DNA of 64,000 nucleotides from Roseovarius aestuariivivens (GTDB taxonomy: Bacteria; Pseudomonadota; Alphaproteobacteria; Rhodobacterales; Rhodobacteraceae). This document shows positions 35,359-44,668 of this stretch, in pieces; positions within the stretch are counted from its first letter, which is position 1; the number at the start of each line of letters is the position of its first letter. Under the pieces are notes generated by a model that ran no database searches, was not told the DNA's origin, and was given only the letters and a program-made list of their open reading frames with translations. The position numbers and the translations under genes were made by a program. The DNA lies in contig NZ_SJEY01000008.1 in assembly GCF_004761875.1 (NCBI RefSeq), positions 186,001-250,000 on the forward strand, in the 5' to 3' direction.

Positions 35359-36743
35359 TGGGGCACACGCTCCTTGATGAGGGCTTCGATGGCGGCGAGG
35401 TCGTTCTCGACGCGGGTCAGGCGTTCGTCGCGATCATAGAGATCGGACATGCGTTCGGGCAGCGGGGGATGCACGCCGGTCGCCGTCTCCACGGCGTCGG
35501 GAAACTTGGCCGGGTGGGCGGTGGCCAGCGTGATCATGGGCGTACCGGTCTCGCGCATCTCGTTGGCGACCTTCACCCCCACCGCCGAATGGGGGCAGAG
35601 CAACTCGCCGCTTTCGGCCAGGGTGGATGTGATCGTGGCGCTGGTCTCGTTCTCGGAGGCGCGGCCCGAGGAAAAGCTTTCGCGCAGGGCCTCGAGCGCG
35701 CCCTGGCTGACGGAAAAGCCGCCCCCTTTCAGCTCGTCCATGAGTTGCGCCACGGCGGCGCCGTCCTGGTCGTAGGCATAATAAAGCGCGCGCTCGAAAT
35801 TCGAGCTGACCTGGATATCCATCGACGGGCTGATCGTCGGGCTGACGCCGTCGGGGCGATACTCGGCGCTCGTCAGACAGCGGTGTAGGATGTCGTTCTG
35901 GTTGGTCGCCACCACCAGCCGGTCGATGGGCAGGCCCATCCGTTTCGCGATATAGCCCGCGAAGATGTCGCCGAAATTGCCGGTGGGCACGGTGAAGGAC
36001 ACCTTGCGGTGCGGCGCGCCAAGGGCCACGGCGGAGGTGAAGAAATAGACCACCTGCGCCAGCACCCGCGCCCAGTTGATCGAATTGACGCCCGCGAGAC
36101 CGACCGCATCGCGGAAGGCAAAGTCGTTGAACATGTCCTTCACGCGCGCCTGCGCGTCGTCGAAATGGCCGGTGATGGCGAGCGCGTGGACGTTGCTCTC
36201 GACCGGCGTGGTCATCTGGCGGCGCTGGACCTCACTCACCCGTCCATGCGGGTAGAGAATGAAGACGTCGACCGCGTCGAGCCCGCGAAACGCCTCGATC
36301 GCCGCAGAGCCGGTATCGCCGGACGTGGCGCCAACGATGCAGACGCGAGAGCCCGAGCGTGTGAGCGACGTCTCGAACATCTGTCCGATGAGCTGCATCG
36401 CGAAGTCCTTGAAGGCAAGTGTCGGCCCGTGAAAGAGCTCGAGCAGGAAATGCCCCTGGTCGAGCTGCTTCAGGGGCGCGCGGGCGGCGTGGCCGAAACC
36501 GGCATAGGCCCGCGCGAGGATGCCGCGAAACTCGTCCTCGGTGAAGGTGTCGCCCAGGAACGGCCACATCACGCGGAAGGCGGCCTCTTCATAGGGCACG
36601 CCTTCGAGCGCGGCGATCTCGGCGTGGCTCATCTGCGGGATACGCTCGGGCAGGTAAAGACCGCCGTCGCGCGCGAGGCCGGTTAGCATCGCCTCCTCGA
36701 AGCTTAGGGTGGGTGCGTTGCCACGGGTGGAGATGTATTTCAT
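35355..36743 (-). CDS. thrC: Threonine synthase
   Basis: A 462-residue PLP enzyme. The Schiff-base lysine is Lys112 in TLAFKDFAMQLIG, and the phosphate-binding GATSGDTGSAA follows about 35 residues later. VPTGNFGDIFAGYIAKRMGLPI is also conserved. It forms threonine from O-phosphohomoserine. The start overlaps the surf1 stop (ATGA, 36740-36743), and the end overlaps the M16 gene. Its place in the cox run is a chromosomal arrangement, not a functional link that I can see. Confidence 0.96.
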   Translation of the reverse strand: MKYISTRGNAPTLSFEEAMLTGLARDGGLYLPERIPQMSHAEIAALEGVPYEEAAFRVMWPFLGDTFTEDEFRGILARAYAGFGHAARAPLKQLDQGHFLLELFHGPTLAFKDFAMQLIGQMFETSLTRSGSRVCIVGATSGDTGSAAIEAFRGLDAVDVFILYPHGRVSEVQRRQMTTPVESNVHALAITGHFDDAQARVKDMFNDFAFRDAVGLAGVNSINWARVLAQVVYFFTSAVALGAPHRKVSFTVPTGNFGDIFAGYIAKRMGLPIDRLVVATNQNDILHRCLTSAEYRPDGVSPTISPSMDIQVSSNFERALYYAYDQDGAAVAQLMDELKGGGFSVSQGALEALRESFSSGRASENETSATITSTLAESGELLCPHSAVGVKVANEMRETGTPMITLATAHPAKFPDAVETATGVHPPLPERMSDLYDRDERLTRVENDLAAIEALIKERVPQ

Positions 36744-37429
36744 GTGCCGGGGCCTTTTGCGGGTTTGCGGCTGCGGGTGATGTAATAGCCGGTCATCACC
36801 AGCCAGACGGCGGCGAGGGAAAACCACGTCACCGCATATTGCAAGTGATCATTGGGGATATGCGTGGTGTCGACCGGCAAAGGCGTCAGCGCGGCTTCGG
36901 GCGGTGCGATCCGCCGCGACGTGAGCAAAATCGGCTCGGTGCCCAGCACCTCGGCCATTTGCGGGATGTCGCGGGCGAACCAGGTGTTGTCCGCGACATC
37001 GTTCGCAGGTGTCGAGGAATTGCGGTCATCGGGCCAGTGCAGGTTGCCGGTGATCGTGACGGGCGTTTGCGGCGCTGCGGGCAGGTCCGTGTCGAGCTTA
37101 AGAAAGCCGCGGTCCACGAGAATGCGCCGGCCTGTCGCAGTTTCAAACGGTGAAATGATCAGATGGCCCGCGCCGACGCGTTTGCGGCTGACGAGCACCT
37201 TGAGCGCGCCCTCGCCGAACTCTCCCTCGACCCGCACGGGCAGGTATTGATCGGCCTGCGCGGCGGGCTGCGCGGGCAGCGCCCCCGGTTCGGCTGCGAT
37301 GCGCGTCTCGATCTCGGCCAGAACGCCCTCTTTCCAGGTCAGGCGCTGCATCTGCCAGATCCCGAGCCCGACAAGAATGCCCGCCCCGGCCAGGCCGAAG
37401 ATCAGCGGAATGAGCAGACCTTTTCGCAT
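36740..37429 (-). CDS. SURF1-family cytochrome oxidase assembly protein
   Basis: A 229-residue protein with two terminal membrane spans (about 5-23 and 203-220) flanking a periplasmic domain, the SURF1 pattern. GIWQMQRLTWKEGVLAEIE, VLVDRGFLKLD (reading RRILVDRGFLKLD) and DHLQYAVTWFSLAAVW are the conserved segments. SURF1 helps insert heme a into subunit I of aa3 oxidase. It follows ctaE by 105 bases, and its stop overlaps the thrC start. The start MRKGLLIPLIF is at the first membrane span. Confidence 0.9.
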   Translation of the reverse strand: MRKGLLIPLIFGLAGAGILVGLGIWQMQRLTWKEGVLAEIETRIAAEPGALPAQPAAQADQYLPVRVEGEFGEGALKVLVSRKRVGAGHLIISPFETATGRRILVDRGFLKLDTDLPAAPQTPVTITGNLHWPDDRNSSTPANDVADNTWFARDIPQMAEVLGTEPILLTSRRIAPPEAALTPLPVDTTHIPNDHLQYAVTWFSLAAVWLVMTGYYITRSRKPAKGPGT

Positions 37430-37534
37430 GATGCCCCATCTGACGCGAAAATGCGGAAGGTCCCCCCTCCGCATCTTCTTCTTGGTAGAAATACTCTTGG
37501 CCTCAGCCGTCGATTTTTCCGTGAAAAACCGGCC

Positions 37535-38335
37535 TCAGCCGCCCCAGATATAGACTGCGGCGAAGAGGAAGAGCCAAACCACGTCCACGAAGTGCCAGTA
37601 CCAGGCTGCGGCCTCGAAGCCCACGTGGTTGTTCGGCGTGAAATGCCCGCGCAACACGCGCATCAGGCACACGAAGAGGAAGATCGTGCCGATGATCACG
37701 TGCGCCCCGTGAAAGCCCGTCGCCATGAAGAAGTTGGCACCGTAGATATTGCCCGAGAAGCCAAAGCCTGCGTGGCTGTATTCATAGGCCTGGAACACTG
37801 TGAAGATCGCGCCCAGGGCGATGGCGATGATCAGGCCCCACTTCATGTCTTCGCGGTTGTTCTCATGCACCAGAGCGTGGTGCGCCCATGTGGCCGCCGC
37901 ACCCGAGCAGAGCAGGATCAGCGTGTTGATCAGCGGCAGGTGCCAGGGGTCGAAGGTTTCGATACCAGCGGGCGGCCAGACGCCGTCCACCCCGGGGCTC
38001 ATGGCGCCCATCGGGTACATGGCGTGCTTGAAGAAGCTCCAGAACCAGGCCGCGAAGAACATCACCTCGGACATGATGAACATGATGAAGCCGTACCGCA
38101 GACCGATCCGGACCACGGGCGTGTGATCGCCGACCTGATTTTCCTTGATCGTGTCCGACCACCAGCCGAACATCACGTAAAGCACGCCGACAAAGCCCAT
38201 GAGCATGACCCAGGGTCCGTTGTCGTGGAAGAAAAGAACGGCCCCGAAGAGCATGACAAAGCCCGCCAAGGCCCCCAGGAAGGGCCAGATTGAGGGGTTC
38301 AGAATGTGATAATCGTGGTTTTTCTCATGTGCCAT
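37535..38335 (-). CDS. ctaE: Cytochrome c oxidase subunit III
   Basis: A 266-residue protein with seven membrane spans. [21 protein letters not shown] at the start and the conserved [35 protein letters not shown] at the end identify subunit III of aa3-type oxidase; the Glu in [12 protein letters not shown] is the conserved membrane glutamate. It sits in the inner membrane with subunits I and II. It lies 25 bases after ctaG and belongs to the ctaC-ctaB-ctaG-ctaE run. Confidence 0.96.
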   Translation of the reverse strand: MAHEKNHDYHILNPSIWPFLGALAGFVMLFGAVLFFHDNGPWVMLMGFVGVLYVMFGWWSDTIKENQVGDHTPVVRIGLRYGFIMFIMSEVMFFAAWFWSFFKHAMYPMGAMSPGVDGVWPPAGIETFDPWHLPLINTLILLCSGAAATWAHHALVHENNREDMKWGLIIAIALGAIFTVFQAYEYSHAGFGFSGNIYGANFFMATGFHGAHVIIGTIFLFVCLMRVLRGHFTPNNHVGFEAAAWYWHFVDVVWLFLFAAVYIWGG

Positions 38336-38360
38336 CTTGCTTGTCCCTCGTCGAAGGCGG

Positions 38361-38942
38361 TTAGTTCACGGTGTTGTCTGTCTCGGCGCCCGCGTCAAGC
38401 GCGGCTTGGCTTTCGGGCAGGTCGATTTCATAGAATGTGTAGCTGAGCGTGATCGTGTGGGTGTATTTCGCGTCCCGGTCGGTGACGATCTCGGGGTCGA
38501 CGAAATAGGTCACCGGCATCTGCACCCGTTCGCCGGGCTGCAGCACCTGCTCCTCGAAGCAGAAGCAGTCGATCTTGGTGAAAAAGCCTCCGGCCTCGTA
38601 GGGCGTCACGTTATAGCTGGCCGAGCCGGCAATGGGCCGGTCGGTGGGGTTGTAGGCCTCGTAAAAGGCCAAGCCCGTCTCTCCGATGCGCAGCTCGGTT
38701 TCGCGCTGAACGGGCTTGAACTCCCACGCAAAGCCGCGCTCCTTTGAGGCGTCGAAGCGGATCTTGATGGTCTCGTCGAGGATATCCTCGGAGCCCACCG
38801 AGGCCACGCCCGGCGCGCCGCCGAAGCCGGTAACCCGGCAGAACCAGTCGTAGAACGGGACGGAGGCCCAGGCGAGTGCGCCCATGGTAACGCCCACGCC
38901 CACCAGCTTCAGCACGGTTTTCTGTTTTGCATCCATAGCCAT
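38361..38942 (-). CDS. ctaG: Cytochrome c oxidase assembly protein CtaG (Cox11)
   Basis: A 193-residue protein with one N-terminal membrane span (about 10-28) and a periplasmic Ig-like domain. [12 protein letters not shown] holds the conserved copper-binding CxC pair, and [14 protein letters not shown] is the typical end. It delivers copper to the CuB site of subunit I. Its start overlaps the stop of the 53-residue membrane gene (TGATG). Confidence 0.95.
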   Translation of the reverse strand: MAMDAKQKTVLKLVGVGVTMGALAWASVPFYDWFCRVTGFGGAPGVASVGSEDILDETIKIRFDASKERGFAWEFKPVQRETELRIGETGLAFYEAYNPTDRPIAGSASYNVTPYEAGGFFTKIDCFCFEEQVLQPGERVQMPVTYFVDPEIVTDRDAKYTHTITLSYTFYEIDLPESQAALDAGAETDNTVN

Positions 38943-39103
38943 CAGCTTGCCTCCTCTTCGGTCGGCATGGCGAAATTGTCATCGGACACCTTGGCGATGG
39001 TCAACCCGAAGACCAGCGCGACGAAGGCCACCAGCACAAGGCCCAGCCCCAGGTTACGGCTGAACCGGCGCTTGTGCATCTCGTGTTGCCGCGACAGCGC
39101 CAT
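38942..39103 (-). CDS. 53-residue membrane protein in the oxidase operon
   Basis: A 53-residue protein: a basic start ([17 protein letters not shown]), one membrane span (about 17-37, [21 protein letters not shown]) and an acidic tail (MPTEEEAS). It overlaps both neighbours by one base in TGATG junctions with ctaB and ctaG, so it is almost certainly translated. A similarly placed small gene is found in other alphaproteobacterial cta clusters (sometimes called a CoxF-like protein). Its function is unknown; an assembly role is inferred from position. Confidence 0.75.
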   Translation of the reverse strand: MALSRQHEMHKRRFSRNLGLGLVLVAFVALVFGLTIAKVSDDNFAMPTEEEAS

Positions 39104-40050
39104 CACCAGAGCCCCCATCCCAGCGAGGTCAGCAGCGCCTCGGCGGCGATGGCGCCGAAATGCGCGAAGAGATAGAGCAGCGACGCCTTGAAGAAGCGGC
39201 GCTCGGCCAGGTACTTGTCGGCCTCGGCCATGGTCTCGTCCCGGCGCCAGATCTCGACGGCGCCCTTCAGGAAGCGCGCATTGAGGTAGAGCGCCACGGC
39301 CAGATAGAGCGGCCCACCGATGGAGGTGAAACCCAGCCCGATCGCCAGCGCGGCCAGCAGCACGGTGTAGACGAGGATGTGACGGCGGGTGGAGGGCCGG
39401 CCATGGGTGACGGTCAGCATCGGCACCTCGGCATTGTCGTAATCCATCTTGGTGAACAGCGCCAAGGCCCAGAAATGCGGCGGCGTCCACATGAAGATGA
39501 GCGCGAACATCAGCACCGATTCCACGGAAATGCCGCCCGTGGCAGCGGCCCAGCCGATCATCGGAGGAAACGCGCCCGCAGCACCGCCGATGACGATGTT
39601 CTGCGGCGTCCAGCGCTTGAGCCACATCGTGTAGATGACGACGTAGAAAAAGATAGTGAAGGCCAAAAGGCCGGCGGCGACGAAATTCGTCGCCAGCGCC
39701 AGCATCACGACCGAGAACGCCGTGAGCGTCATGCCGATGGCGAAGGCTTCGTCGCCGGTGACCTTGCCCGCGGGAATGGGCCGGCGCGCGGTGCGTTTCA
39801 TCACCGCGTCGATATCGGCGTCCCACCACATGTTGAGCGCGCCCGACGCCCCGCCGCCGACAGCGATGAAGAGGATCGCGGCGAAACCGACGATCGGGTG
39901 CACGGCGGTGGGCGCGGCGATGAGACCGACGAAAGCGGTGAACACCACGAGCGTCATCACCCGCGGCTTCAGCAGGGCGAAGTAGTCGCCGAACCCGGCC
40001 TCATTGGCCTGGGCGGGACTTTGCGCGGAGGTGAGGCTGGCGTCGCTCAT
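39103..40050 (-). CDS. ctaB: Protoheme IX farnesyltransferase (heme O synthase)
   Basis: A 315-residue membrane prenyltransferase of the UbiA superfamily with about nine spans. [21 protein letters not shown] (with the DxxxD pair) and the second acidic motif in [12 protein letters not shown] are the farnesyl-diphosphate and heme sites. It adds the farnesyl tail to protoheme, giving heme O for aa3 oxidase. The large hairpin at 40086-40149 separates it from ctaC. GCGCAG before the start is a weak ribosome site. Confidence 0.95.
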   Translation of the reverse strand: MSDASLTSAQSPAQANEAGFGDYFALLKPRVMTLVVFTAFVGLIAAPTAVHPIVGFAAILFIAVGGGASGALNMWWDADIDAVMKRTARRPIPAGKVTGDEAFAIGMTLTAFSVVMLALATNFVAAGLLAFTIFFYVVIYTMWLKRWTPQNIVIGGAAGAFPPMIGWAAATGGISVESVLMFALIFMWTPPHFWALALFTKMDYDNAEVPMLTVTHGRPSTRRHILVYTVLLAALAIGLGFTSIGGPLYLAVALYLNARFLKGAVEIWRRDETMAEADKYLAERRFFKASLLYLFAHFGAIAAEALLTSLGWGLW

Positions 40051-40085
40051 CTGGGTCCTTGGCGGTCTGTCGGTTCTTGCAAGGC

Positions 40086-40149
40086 AGGGCGCGCTGAAGC
40101 ACGCCCTACCGGTGTCTTAGATCTCGTAGGGCGTGCTTCAGCGCGCCCT
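40086..40149. repeat. 24-bp perfect inverted repeat between ctaC and ctaB
   Basis: Arms at 40086-40109 and 40126-40149 are perfectly complementary over 24 bp, with a 16-base loop. Each arm also folds alone: AGGGCG / CGCCCT around CGCTGAAGCA. It may end part of the ctaC transcript or stabilise its 3' end. Confidence 0.85.
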
Positions 40150-40156
40150 TTGGGGC

Positions 40157-41056
40157 TTACTCAGCCGAGGCGACCTGCAGATGCGCGGGCAGGGTCGAGG
40201 GATCGCCGGCATATTCTTCGACCGCGCCAGTGAGCCACTGATCATACTCTTCCTGGCTCACGACCTTCACGGTGATCGGCATATAGGCATGCGCCTGGCC
40301 GCAAAGCTCGGAGCACTGGCCGAAATAGACGCCTTCCTTCTCGGCCTTGAACCAGAGTTGCGCCAGACGGCCCGGCACCGCGTCCTGCTTCACGCCGAAG
40401 GCGGGAATGGTCCAGCTGTGGATCACGTCACCGCCGGTGACCTGCATCACCACGGTTTTGTCGACGGGCACGACCACCGAAGTGTCGGTCGCCAGAAGGA
40501 ACTCGTCCTTGGTATAGCCGGCCTCTTCGAGCTGGGCCACGACCTCGTCGCTGATGGCGTTGTTGCCGCCCGTCGCGGGCGCACCGATCATGTAGCTGTC
40601 GAAGGCGAAATCGTGATCCGTGTACTCGTAGCCCCAGTACCACTGGTAGCCCGTCACCTTGATGTTCACGTCCGCCTCGGGGATCTCCTGCTGCTTGAAG
40701 AGCACCGGCAGCGAGAAGGCTGCGATGAAGACCAGAATGACGATCGGCACCACGGTCCACGCCACCTCGATCGGCGAGTTGTGCGTGAACGAGGCAGGGT
40801 TCGGGTTCGCCTTGCGGTTATACCGCATGATGCAGATGGCCAGCAGAGCGCAGACGAAGATCGTGATCGCCGTGATGATCACGAGGATCATGCCGTCCAG
40901 CCACTGCAGGTCGCTGGCAAGCTCCGTCGCCGCGGGCTGGAATCCGATACCGCCCTGTTCGGGGCGGCCGATGATCTCGAGCCCTTCCTGCGCCATGGCC
41001 GGAAGCGCGGTGGCAGCCGCCATCGTGGCAGCCAGAAAACTGGTGAATTTGCGCAT
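40157..41056 (-). CDS. ctaC: Cytochrome c oxidase subunit II
   Basis: A 299-residue protein with a signal peptide ([22 protein letters not shown]), two membrane spans (about 55-77 and 97-118) and a periplasmic cupredoxin domain. The CuA ligands are in [12 protein letters not shown] (Cys248, Cys252, His256, Met259). [11 protein letters not shown] is the aromatic patch that accepts electrons from cytochrome c. It is first in the leftward cta run. A divergent FNR-like site lies upstream. A long in-frame extension upstream is an antisense shadow of tldD and is not used. Confidence 0.96.
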   Translation of the reverse strand: MRKFTSFLAATMAAATALPAMAQEGLEIIGRPEQGGIGFQPAATELASDLQWLDGMILVIITAITIFVCALLAICIMRYNRKANPNPASFTHNSPIEVAWTVVPIVILVFIAAFSLPVLFKQQEIPEADVNIKVTGYQWYWGYEYTDHDFAFDSYMIGAPATGGNNAISDEVVAQLEEAGYTKDEFLLATDTSVVVPVDKTVVMQVTGGDVIHSWTIPAFGVKQDAVPGRLAQLWFKAEKEGVYFGQCSELCGQAHAYMPITVKVVSQEEYDQWLTGAVEEYAGDPSTLPAHLQVASAE

Positions 41057-41201
41057 GTTGCACCCTGATCGGTTAAATCGGTTATATGTACCCTGGACGT
41101 TCCCACCGCGCATGCGATGGAATCCCGTTGTCTCGGGAACGGTAAAAACCATATTCTCGCCCAGCACACAAGCAAAGCCGTTGCGGCAAATCGGCACTTT
41201 A

Positions 41202-41218
41202 TTGACCTGGATCAGGTC
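41202..41218. promoter_or_regulatory. FNR-like site TTGAC-CTGG-ATCAG between ctaC and tldD
   Basis: TTGAC-N4-ATCAG at 41202-41215 matches the FNR consensus TTGAT-N4-ATCAA at 8 of 10 positions, and GACCTG-GAT-CAGGTC (41204-41218) is a perfect palindrome. It lies 43 bases before tldD and 146 bases before ctaC. The oxidase gene would be a plausible oxygen-responsive target. Confidence 0.45.
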
Positions 41219-41260
41219 CGATCCGGGCCAGTTTGCCGCAGCGCCAGAAAGGAAGACCGC

Positions 41261-42682
41261 ATGTCGGACGCCCCGTTCCGCCCGTTTGAGACCCTGCTCG
41301 ACCGCGACAGCGCGTTGGCGCGCCTGCAAGAGGCCGTGGCCGGCGCCGATGACGGCGAGCTCTTCCTCGAACGGCGGCGCTCTGAGTCGCTGGTGTTCGA
41401 TGACGGCCGGGTCAAGACCGCCTCTTACGACGCGTCGGAGGGCTTCGGCCTGCGCGCCGTGCGTGGCGAGGTGGCGGGCTATGCGCACAGCTCGGACATT
41501 TCCGAGGCCGCGCTGACGCGCGCGGTGGAAACGGCGCGGCTGGCCGTGGGCGATGGCGGCGGCACGCTGTCCGCGCCGCCCGCGCGCACCAACCGGCATC
41601 TTTATACCGACGCAGATCCCATCGCCGGGCTGGGCTTTGCCGTGAAGCTTGACACGCTGCGCGAGATCGACGCCTTCGCCCGTGATCTCGACAGCCGCGT
41701 GGTGCAGGTGTCGGCGGGCCTTTCGGCGTCGCTGCAGGAGGTGGTGATCCTGCGCGAGGATGGCCACGAGGTGAGCGATATCCGCCCCATGACCCGCCTC
41801 AATGTCAGCGTGATCGTGGAGGAAGACGGGAGGCGCGAAACCGGCGGCGCGGGCGGCGGCGGGCGCATGACGCTCGACGGGCTGATCGACCCCGCACATT
41901 GGCAGGCGCAGGTGAAAGAGGCGCTGCGCATCGCACAGGTCAACCTGCGCGCCGAGGCGGCCCCGGCGGGCGTGATGGACGTAGTGCTTGGCCCCGGCTG
42001 GCCCGGGATCCTTCTGCACGAGGCGATCGGGCACGGGCTGGAAGGGGATTTCAACCGCAAGGGCAGCTCGGCCTTTGCCGGGCTCATGGGGCAGCGCATT
42101 GCCGCCAAAGGCGTGACCGTTCTGGATGACGGCACGATCCCCGACCGGCGCGGCTCGATCACCTTCGACGACGAGGGCACGCCCTCTGGCAAGACCACGC
42201 TGATCGAGGATGGCGTGCTGGTGGGCTATATGCAGGACCGCCAGAACGCGCGGCTGATGGGGGTGGCACCCACCGGCAACGGGCGGCGCGAAAGCTATGC
42301 CCATGCGCCGATGCCGCGCATGACCAATACCTATATGCTGGGCGGCGATGCGGACCCCGAAAGCATTGTGGCCGACCTCAGGGACGGGATTTACGCCGTG
42401 GGCTTCGGCGGCGGGCAGGTCGATATCACAAATGGCAAGTTTGTGTTCAGCTGCACCGAGGCCTACCGTGTCAAAAACGGCAAGGTGGGCGCGCCGGTCA
42501 AAGGGGCGACGCTGATCGGCGATGGCGCGACCGCGCTGCAGCAGATTCAGGCGATCGGCAACGACATGGCGCTTGATCCCGGCATCGGCAATTGCGGCAA
42601 GCAGGGGCAATGGGTGCCGGTGGGCGTGGGCCTGCCCACGGTGATGATCGGCGGGCTGACGGTGGGCGGCTCCAACGCCTGA
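41261..42682 (+). CDS. tldD: Metalloprotease TldD
   Basis: A 473-residue protein. The zinc motif HEAIGH (His253, Glu254, His258) is intact, and the Gly-rich segments [10 protein letters not shown] and [16 protein letters not shown] are conserved in TldD. With TldE/PmbA it forms a heterodimer that degrades unfolded peptides and matures some peptide natural products. GAAAGGAAGACCGC precedes the start. It is divergent from ctaC and convergent with the 561-residue gene. tldE is not in the window. Confidence 0.94.
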   Translation: MSDAPFRPFETLLDRDSALARLQEAVAGADDGELFLERRRSESLVFDDGRVKTASYDASEGFGLRAVRGEVAGYAHSSDISEAALTRAVETARLAVGDGGGTLSAPPARTNRHLYTDADPIAGLGFAVKLDTLREIDAFARDLDSRVVQVSAGLSASLQEVVILREDGHEVSDIRPMTRLNVSVIVEEDGRRETGGAGGGGRMTLDGLIDPAHWQAQVKEALRIAQVNLRAEAAPAGVMDVVLGPGWPGILLHEAIGHGLEGDFNRKGSSAFAGLMGQRIAAKGVTVLDDGTIPDRRGSITFDDEGTPSGKTTLIEDGVLVGYMQDRQNARLMGVAPTGNGRRESYAHAPMPRMTNTYMLGGDADPESIVADLRDGIYAVGFGGGQVDITNGKFVFSCTEAYRVKNGKVGAPVKGATLIGDGATALQQIQAIGNDMALDPGIGNCGKQGQWVPVGVGLPTVMIGGLTVGGSNA

Positions 42683-42731
42683 GGCGTTTTCAAGTCTGGA
42701 TGCGGGCGGGCAGCTTGCCCTGCGGCCCAAG

Positions 42732-44417
42732 TCACTCCGCCCAGATCGCCAGCGTCCGGTAGTGTTTGCTCTTTGAGATAAGAGAGAGCTCTTCACCCTT
42801 CTCGAGCTTTCTGTACCGTTTGTAGACATCGCTGCTTTCAGAGACGCGAAACGCTGCGGCACGCACGAAGCAGCCGGGGTTCATGCTCGCGATGCCAAGA
42901 TTGAGCTTGGTCGTGCCGTTGAAAAGCCCGGTCCAGAGGATGAATTTGCTGGGGTCCATCGCCCCCAGTCGCCGGAAATGCGTGTTGAGCTTTGCCTTGG
43001 CGTCGACCGATCCATATTGCAAATGCCAGTCGAGTACGTGGGCGCCGCCCAATGGTGTGGCAATACCGTGCGTGTGATGCGCATGGCTGGTCTCGTCGCG
43101 GATCTTGGAAATCATGCTCTCGTTGATGTCGCTGTAGAAGTGCACCAGCTTTTCGGCGCGGTTCGCGGCTTGCTCGGGATCGGGTGAGGCGACGGATGTC
43201 TCGTAGTCAAGCGTCTCTTCCAGCGTCAGGACGCGCGAAGCCGCGAAAGGGTCCGTGACCGGCTTGCGCGACACCGGTTGCAATCGGCCCAATGTCAGAA
43301 TCTCCGGTTTCCCGCTGGTTTTCCGCACCGCCCAGAAGACGACGAAATTAATGGTGCCGCCTTTGACCTTCAGGCTGAACCGGTGATCCCAGTCTCCTGA
43401 CCCGGATTTCACCACGTGTTTGTCGAAGCCGCGGATCGCCGGGTAGATCCAGCAGGTGAAGTTCAGCTGAGGCCACCGCGCGGCCAGCTTCTTGACCGTG
43501 TCTTTGGCCACTTTCTGAAACGGGCCGTATTCCAGCGGAAGATCATCTATCCGCTCCAACAGGTATCTCTTGACGCAGGCGCGTATCTCTTTTCGGTCGA
43601 TGGTGCACTTGATGGCCTTTTGGCTGGCCTGGGCAATGGCGTCCAGGTCCTCTTGCGTGGTGGTCGCCACATACTCCATGTGCTCGGCCACGTCTTTGGG
43701 TCCGAATTCCGTGTCCGCGGCTTTGCTCTGGCGCGAGAGCTGCTCTATCTCGATGGCACCGATCAGGATCACGCAGCTTTGGGCGCGCTGGACAAGGTAA
43801 TGCGCCATCGACACGATCTGATCGCTGTTGCCGTAGGATTGCTTGTAGAGCAGATTGAACAGCGAGCTGTTCCCGGAATGACCCTCGGCCAGATGGCGCA
43901 ATTCCTTGAGATAAACGCGAAAGTCGTTTGGATCGAACCGGGCAAGGGTGTCGAGGGATTTGCGCGGGGTCTTTCCCTGCCTGCGATCCGACGCAATCCG
44001 CTTGAGCGTGGATTCCGCCGTTGTCAGCAGGGCCTCGTCGTGGAACGTCGCGGTGGACAGGCCCGTCAGCTGAATGCTCGTTTCCAGCCCCTGGATCGCG
44101 ACCATGACCCGTCGTTCCAGCGTGTCGAGCCGATCCATGACGGCACCTATCGCATCGAGGATACGATCCGTATCGCTCTTGACCGGCATCAGGGCCGAGG
44201 CCACCGCCAGCCCCATCGACAGGATCTGCAAGCCCGCCGTGACGTTGGACAGGAACGTGAGGCTGGCCGCGAAGCTCTGAATGTCGCTGAGAGTCTTGCC
44301 CGCCTCCTGCATCTTGCGGGCGTTTTCCGCGTAGGCCTCCAGGCTTTTGGCGCCCGTGAGCGCCTTGTCGGCATAGGAAGACAGGTCACGCAGCTCTTTG
44401 GGGTCGAAGTCGAACAT
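42732..44417 (-). CDS. Large hypothetical protein, pore-former-like N-terminal region
   Basis: A 561-residue protein with no recognised family. Residues about 40-75 ([30 protein letters not shown]) are hydrophobic and are followed by a helical, heptad-like segment ([36 protein letters not shown]). A long middle of alternating helices leads to a C-terminal half with beta-like stretches ([36 protein letters not shown]). The hydrophobic hairpin plus coiled coil resembles alpha-pore-forming toxins in outline only. There is no signal peptide. An alternative TTG start lies eight codons upstream. Base composition is somewhat below its neighbours. Confidence 0.55.
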   Translation of the reverse strand: MFDFDPKELRDLSSYADKALTGAKSLEAYAENARKMQEAGKTLSDIQSFAASLTFLSNVTAGLQILSMGLAVASALMPVKSDTDRILDAIGAVMDRLDTLERRVMVAIQGLETSIQLTGLSTATFHDEALLTTAESTLKRIASDRRQGKTPRKSLDTLARFDPNDFRVYLKELRHLAEGHSGNSSLFNLLYKQSYGNSDQIVSMAHYLVQRAQSCVILIGAIEIEQLSRQSKAADTEFGPKDVAEHMEYVATTTQEDLDAIAQASQKAIKCTIDRKEIRACVKRYLLERIDDLPLEYGPFQKVAKDTVKKLAARWPQLNFTCWIYPAIRGFDKHVVKSGSGDWDHRFSLKVKGGTINFVVFWAVRKTSGKPEILTLGRLQPVSRKPVTDPFAASRVLTLEETLDYETSVASPDPEQAANRAEKLVHFYSDINESMISKIRDETSHAHHTHGIATPLGGAHVLDWHLQYGSVDAKAKLNTHFRRLGAMDPSKFILWTGLFNGTTKLNLGIASMNPGCFVRAAAFRVSESSDVYKRYRKLEKGEELSLISKSKHYRTLAIWAE

Positions 44418-44609
44418 GAAGGCAGGTCCAGTTTTTTTCAAATTCCAAGGGATTGCTCAAAACCAGTCGCGGGCTAGGCCGGCACACAATGGGTCGAGTG
44501 TGCGGGCACGCGCAACACCGATCAAGGCCTGTACTCTTCTCTTTCGGATAAGGCGCGAACTGGGGGACCATCGGCCTGGCACAGATTCTTTTGCTTTGTC
44601 CCGGTTTGG

Positions 44610-44628
44610 TTTACCGCCTCTTAACCAT
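44610..44628 (+). promoter_or_regulatory. CtrA-like box upstream of dprA
   Basis: TTTA-N7-TTAACCAT at 44610-44628: the right half is a perfect TTAACCAT half-site, and the left half differs from TTAA by one base. It starts 59 bases before the dprA start codon. CtrA controls competence-type DNA uptake genes, including dprA, in Rhodobacter capsulatus, so the target is plausible. Confidence 0.55.
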
Positions 44629-44668
44629 CCGTGCGCTAGTCATGATCGTGCAACATGGCGGAGCGACG

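Noticed and set aside
34096..41056. Idea that thrC, the M16 peptidase and the acetyltransferase are functional parts of oxidase assembly
   Set aside because: The genes overlap and are probably co-transcribed, but threonine synthesis and peptide processing have no known tie to the oxidase. Shared order in Rhodobacterales is enough to explain it.
41057..42862. In-frame N-terminal extension of ctaC by about 600 codons
   Set aside because: The extension is antisense to tldD. CtaC has a clear signal peptide at 41056, which sets the start.
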